Shown: positions 14,376 through 16,329 of the stretch, in pieces
Numbering within the stretch: position 1 is the first letter of the stretch
How the letters are laid out: every line of letters starts with the position of its first letter
From: an uncultured Clostridia bacterium
GTDB lineage: Bacteria > Bacillota > Clostridia > Oscillospirales > Butyricicoccaceae
Assembly: GCA_910586575.1 (NCBI GenBank)
Contig: CAJUJQ010000070.1
Span: 1 to 16,329, forward strand
DNA: 16,329 bases
Reading direction: 5' to 3'
Notes under the pieces: model-generated
Databases searched by the model: none
What the model was told of the DNA's origin: nothing
Seen by the model: only the letters and a program-made list of their open reading frames with translations
Position numbers and translations under genes: made by a program

Positions 14376-14404
14376 TTGATATTTTTCGGGTTTGCCTATA
14401 TAAT
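14376..14404 (+). promoter_or_regulatory. Promoter of the hydrolase/reductase operon
   Basis: TTGATA (14376-14381) and a perfect TATAAT (14399-14404) lie 17 bp apart. Transcription should begin near 14411, giving a very short leader of about 16 nt that holds the AAGGAGG ribosome binding site (14413-14419). An activation half-site for LysR would fall between 14359 and 14376. Confidence 0.8.
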
Positions 14405-14426
14405 CACAGCGTAAGGAGGCGGGGCC

Positions 14427-14651
14427 ATGATAGAGAGAACGAAGCAGGAGGTTATTACGAATCTTGCAGATGCCGGATGCGACAATGAGCAGATTGAACA
14501 GTTTATGGACTTTCTGAAATCCGGCAGGAAAGAAGCGGGGCTGTCTCTGCTTGCAAAACACCGCCGTTTTCTGCTGGACTGCTACCATGCAGATCAGAAA
14601 AAGATCGACTGCCTGGACTATCTGATCAACAAAATGAATCGAAATCAGTAA
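14427..14651 (+). CDS. Small protein of unknown function, first gene of LysR-controlled operon
   Basis: A 74-aa protein without recognised domain. It is predicted to be mostly helical and soluble, with a charged composition (many Lys, Asp, Glu, Gln), two cysteines in the first half and middle (DAGCDNEQ, LDCYHADQ) and a third near the end (IDCLDYL). The start is well supported by AAGGAGG 7 nt upstream and a strong promoter. It ends 13 nt before the hydrolase ATG, whose ribosome binding site TAAGGAG overlaps this stop codon, so the two are translationally linked. By recall, similar short proteins accompany hydrolase and aldo/keto reductase genes in Clostridia. They may act as a small partner or sensor; no function is assigned. 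Confidence 0.8.
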   Translation: MIERTKQEVITNLADAGCDNEQIEQFMDFLKSGRKEAGLSLLAKHRRFLLDCYHADQKKIDCLDYLINKMNRNQ

Positions 14652-14664
14652 GGAGAATTTAACC

Positions 14665-15663
14665 ATGGAAAACCAGGATACACGCACATTCAAAATTGAC
14701 CCCAGCATCGAAATGAAGCCGGTCCATTTCAAGAACCGCTTTGGCATTGAGCTGGCGGGCCACCTCTATCTGCCGGAGAGCTACGCGGCGCAGAAAAACG
14801 CGGCCATCATTGTGGCCGGTCCCTTCGGCGCGGTGAAGGAGCAGGCGGCGGGCCTCTACGCCCAGCAGTTCGCCGCCATGGGCTTTGTGGCCCTGGCCTT
14901 TGATCCGTCCTTCGGCGGTGAGAGCGGCGGCGAGGTCCGCAACACCGCCTCCCCGGACATCTTCACCGAGGATTACAGCGCCGCCGTGGACTACATCGGC
15001 CTGCTGGACTATGTGGACCGTGATCGGATCGGGGCGGTGGGCATCTGCGGATTGTCCGGCATGGCCATTACCGCCGCCGGGACTGACACCCGAATCAAGG
15101 CGGTGGCCACCCTCTCCATGTACGATATGTCCCGTGATATGAGCCGGGGCCACATGGACTACTACACCGAGGAACAGCGCATGAAGATCAAGCAGTACCT
15201 CAGTGAACAGCGGTGGCGGGACGCCGAGAGCGGCACCTATGCCTTGGGCAACCATGAGATCGGATTTGACGAGGCTGGCAATCCGCTGACCGCCGCCATG
15301 GAGGTCCCGGAGGAACTGCCGGAGGGTGCTGACCCCGCTTTCGCCGCCTTCTTCCAGTATTACGCCAAACGTGCCCGCCACCCCCGCGCAGTCAACTTTG
15401 TATCCTCCTGGACGGCTACCATGCCGGTGTCCTTCTGGAACTTCCCGCTGATGACCAATATCAAGGAGGTTTCTCCCCGGCCCATTCTGCTGGTAGCAGG
15501 CGAAAACGCCCACTCCCGGTACTACTCCGAGGACGCTTACGCCGCCGCTCAGGAGCCGAAAGAGCTGGTGATCGTCCCCGGCGCGGACCACGTTGATCTC
15601 TATGACAACTTCGATAAGATTCCCTTTGACAAGCTGGAAACCTTTTTCAAGAACAATCTGTAA
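14665..15663 (+). CDS. Alpha/beta hydrolase (dienelactone hydrolase/YcjY-like), probable Cys nucleophile
   Basis: A 332-aa cytoplasmic alpha/beta-fold hydrolase, with no signal peptide or membrane segment. An oxyanion-side motif AGPFGAVKEQ is at 51-60, a FDPSFGGESGGE loop at 79-90, and the nucleophile elbow VGICGLSGMA puts C128 where serine usually stands, as in dienelactone hydrolases (GxCxxG). A likely acid lies in the LLVAGENAHSRYY region and the likely histidine is in GADHVDLYD near the C-terminus. The close relatives I recall have GICGWGGMA, so the LS at 130-131 is a departure. TAAGGAG at 14649-14655 precedes the ATG. The aldo/keto reductase follows after 28 nt. Substrate unknown; an ester or lactone is plausible. 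Confidence 0.85.
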   Translation: MENQDTRTFKIDPSIEMKPVHFKNRFGIELAGHLYLPESYAAQKNAAIIVAGPFGAVKEQAAGLYAQQFAAMGFVALAFDPSFGGESGGEVRNTASPDIFTEDYSAAVDYIGLLDYVDRDRIGAVGICGLSGMAITAAGTDTRIKAVATLSMYDMSRDMSRGHMDYYTEEQRMKIKQYLSEQRWRDAESGTYALGNHEIGFDEAGNPLTAAMEVPEELPEGADPAFAAFFQYYAKRARHPRAVNFVSSWTATMPVSFWNFPLMTNIKEVSPRPILLVAGENAHSRYYSEDAYAAAQEPKELVIVPGADHVDLYDNFDKIPFDKLETFFKNNL

Positions 15664-15691
15664 TTTGATAAAACAACAGGAGGAATTCATT

Positions 15692-16329
15692 ATGAATACA
15701 AGGCCGAAAATCGCGCTGGGTGCGTGGTCCTGGGGAGCTGGAGCTGCTGGCGGTGACCAGGTGTTTGGAAACCATCTCTTTGAGGATGATCTGCGTCCGG
15801 TGTTTGACAAGGCGCTGGCGTGCGGCCTGACCCTGTGGGACACCGCCGCCGTCTACGGCGAGGGGACCTCTGAGCGTATCCTGGGCAACTTTGTCAAGGA
15901 CGTGTCCCGTGAGCGGGTAATCCTCTCCACCAAGTTCACCCCGCAGATCGCCAGCGATTCCCCGGAGGCCATGCAGGAGATGCTGGACGGCAGCAAGGCC
16001 CGCCTCCATGCGGATGTGATGGACGTGTACTGGATTCACAACCCCATGGATGTGGAGAAGTGGACCCCCAAACTGATCCCTCTGGCGCAGAGCGGACAAA
16101 TCAAGACCATCGGCGTGTCCAACCACAATCTGGCGGAGATCAAGCGGGCCAATGAGATTTTGGGCGCTGCCGGTCTGAAAGTCTCCGCCGTCCAGAACCA
16201 CTTCTCCCTGCTGCACCGTTCCTCCGAGCGTGCCGGGATTCTGGACTACTGCAAGGAAAACGGCATCACCTTCTACGCCTACATGGTGCTGGAGCAGGGG
16301 GCGCTGTCCGGCAAGTACGATACCGCCCA
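15692..16329 (+). CDS. Aldo/keto reductase, 3' end beyond the window
   Basis: The first 212 codons are present and open to the last base of the window. It is an NAD(P)H-dependent reductase of the AKR superfamily with a (beta/alpha)8 barrel. The catalytic tetrad is complete: D50 (LWDTAAVYG), Y55, K81 (STKF) and H116 (YWIHNP). The strand motif IGVSNHN and the following NHFSLLHR segment are typical of the family. Members run about 300-330 aa, so roughly a third is missing. AGGAGG (15678-15683) lies 8 nt upstream. It is the third gene of the LysR-regulated operon and probably reduces an aldehyde or ketone, perhaps made or consumed by the adjacent hydrolase. The frame has no stop before the edge. 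Confidence 0.93.
   Translation, partial: MNTRPKIALGAWSWGAGAAGGDQVFGNHLFEDDLRPVFDKALACGLTLWDTAAVYGEGTSERILGNFVKDVSRERVILSTKFTPQIASDSPEAMQEMLDGSKARLHADVMDVYWIHNPMDVEKWTPKLIPLAQSGQIKTIGVSNHNLAEIKRANEILGAAGLKVSAVQNHFSLLHRSSERAGILDYCKENGITFYAYMVLEQGALSGKYDTA

Overview
The window looks like chromosomal DNA from a Gram-positive anaerobe of the Clostridia, most likely the gut or sediment Oscillospirales/Lachnospirales group. The basis is moderately high-GC coding DNA, strong AAGGAGG-type ribosome binding sites, a RpiR-controlled PTS operon, intrinsic terminators and Firmicutes-type gene neighbourhoods. This placement is inferred from style and gene content. The first 49 bases are not biological: they are the end of an Illumina P7/index/read-2 adapter joined to the second codon of ychF. 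The window therefore begins at an untrimmed contig end.

Layout. (1) 50-1196: ychF, lacking only its start codon region, with its terminator. (2) 1197-1984: a non-coding scar zone. It holds a 139-bp MITE-like element with a 7-bp target duplication, the C-terminal relic of an IS30-like transposase, and the rpiR promoter. (3) 1985-12740: one long rightward carbohydrate locus. In order it encodes a RpiR/SIS regulator (own promoter and terminator), then, after a second strong promoter, a zinc alcohol dehydrogenase, an EamA exporter, a beta-glucoside PTS EIIBCA (frameshifted), a GH1 6-phospho-beta-glucosidase, a small HPr, a second PTS EIIBC, a phosphotriesterase-family metallohydrolase and a secreted lipoprotein esterase. 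(4) 12741-13371: a second scar zone with a 163-bp near-palindrome, two outward-facing gene tails and two terminators. (5) 13390-16329: a LysR regulator divergent from a three-gene operon (small conserved protein, alpha/beta hydrolase, aldo/keto reductase cut by the window end). A textbook LysR operator and back-to-back promoters lie between them.

How the genes may work together (inference). The surface esterase would release or trim an acylated glycoside. The two PTS permeases would import and phosphorylate the beta-glucoside. GH1 would split the 6-phospho-glucoside. The dehydrogenase, the metallohydrolase (possibly a lactonase) and the exporter would deal with the aglycone or an oxidised sugar. 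RpiR would sense a phosphosugar through its SIS domain.

Points most worth attention: the operon-encoded HPr keeps catalytic His15 but has Lys at position 46 instead of the regulatory serine, so it could not take part in HPr kinase/CcpA catabolite repression; the only EIIA domain of the locus lies behind a one-base frameshift; and the LysR operator is placed so that one site would repress lysR and activate the divergent operon.
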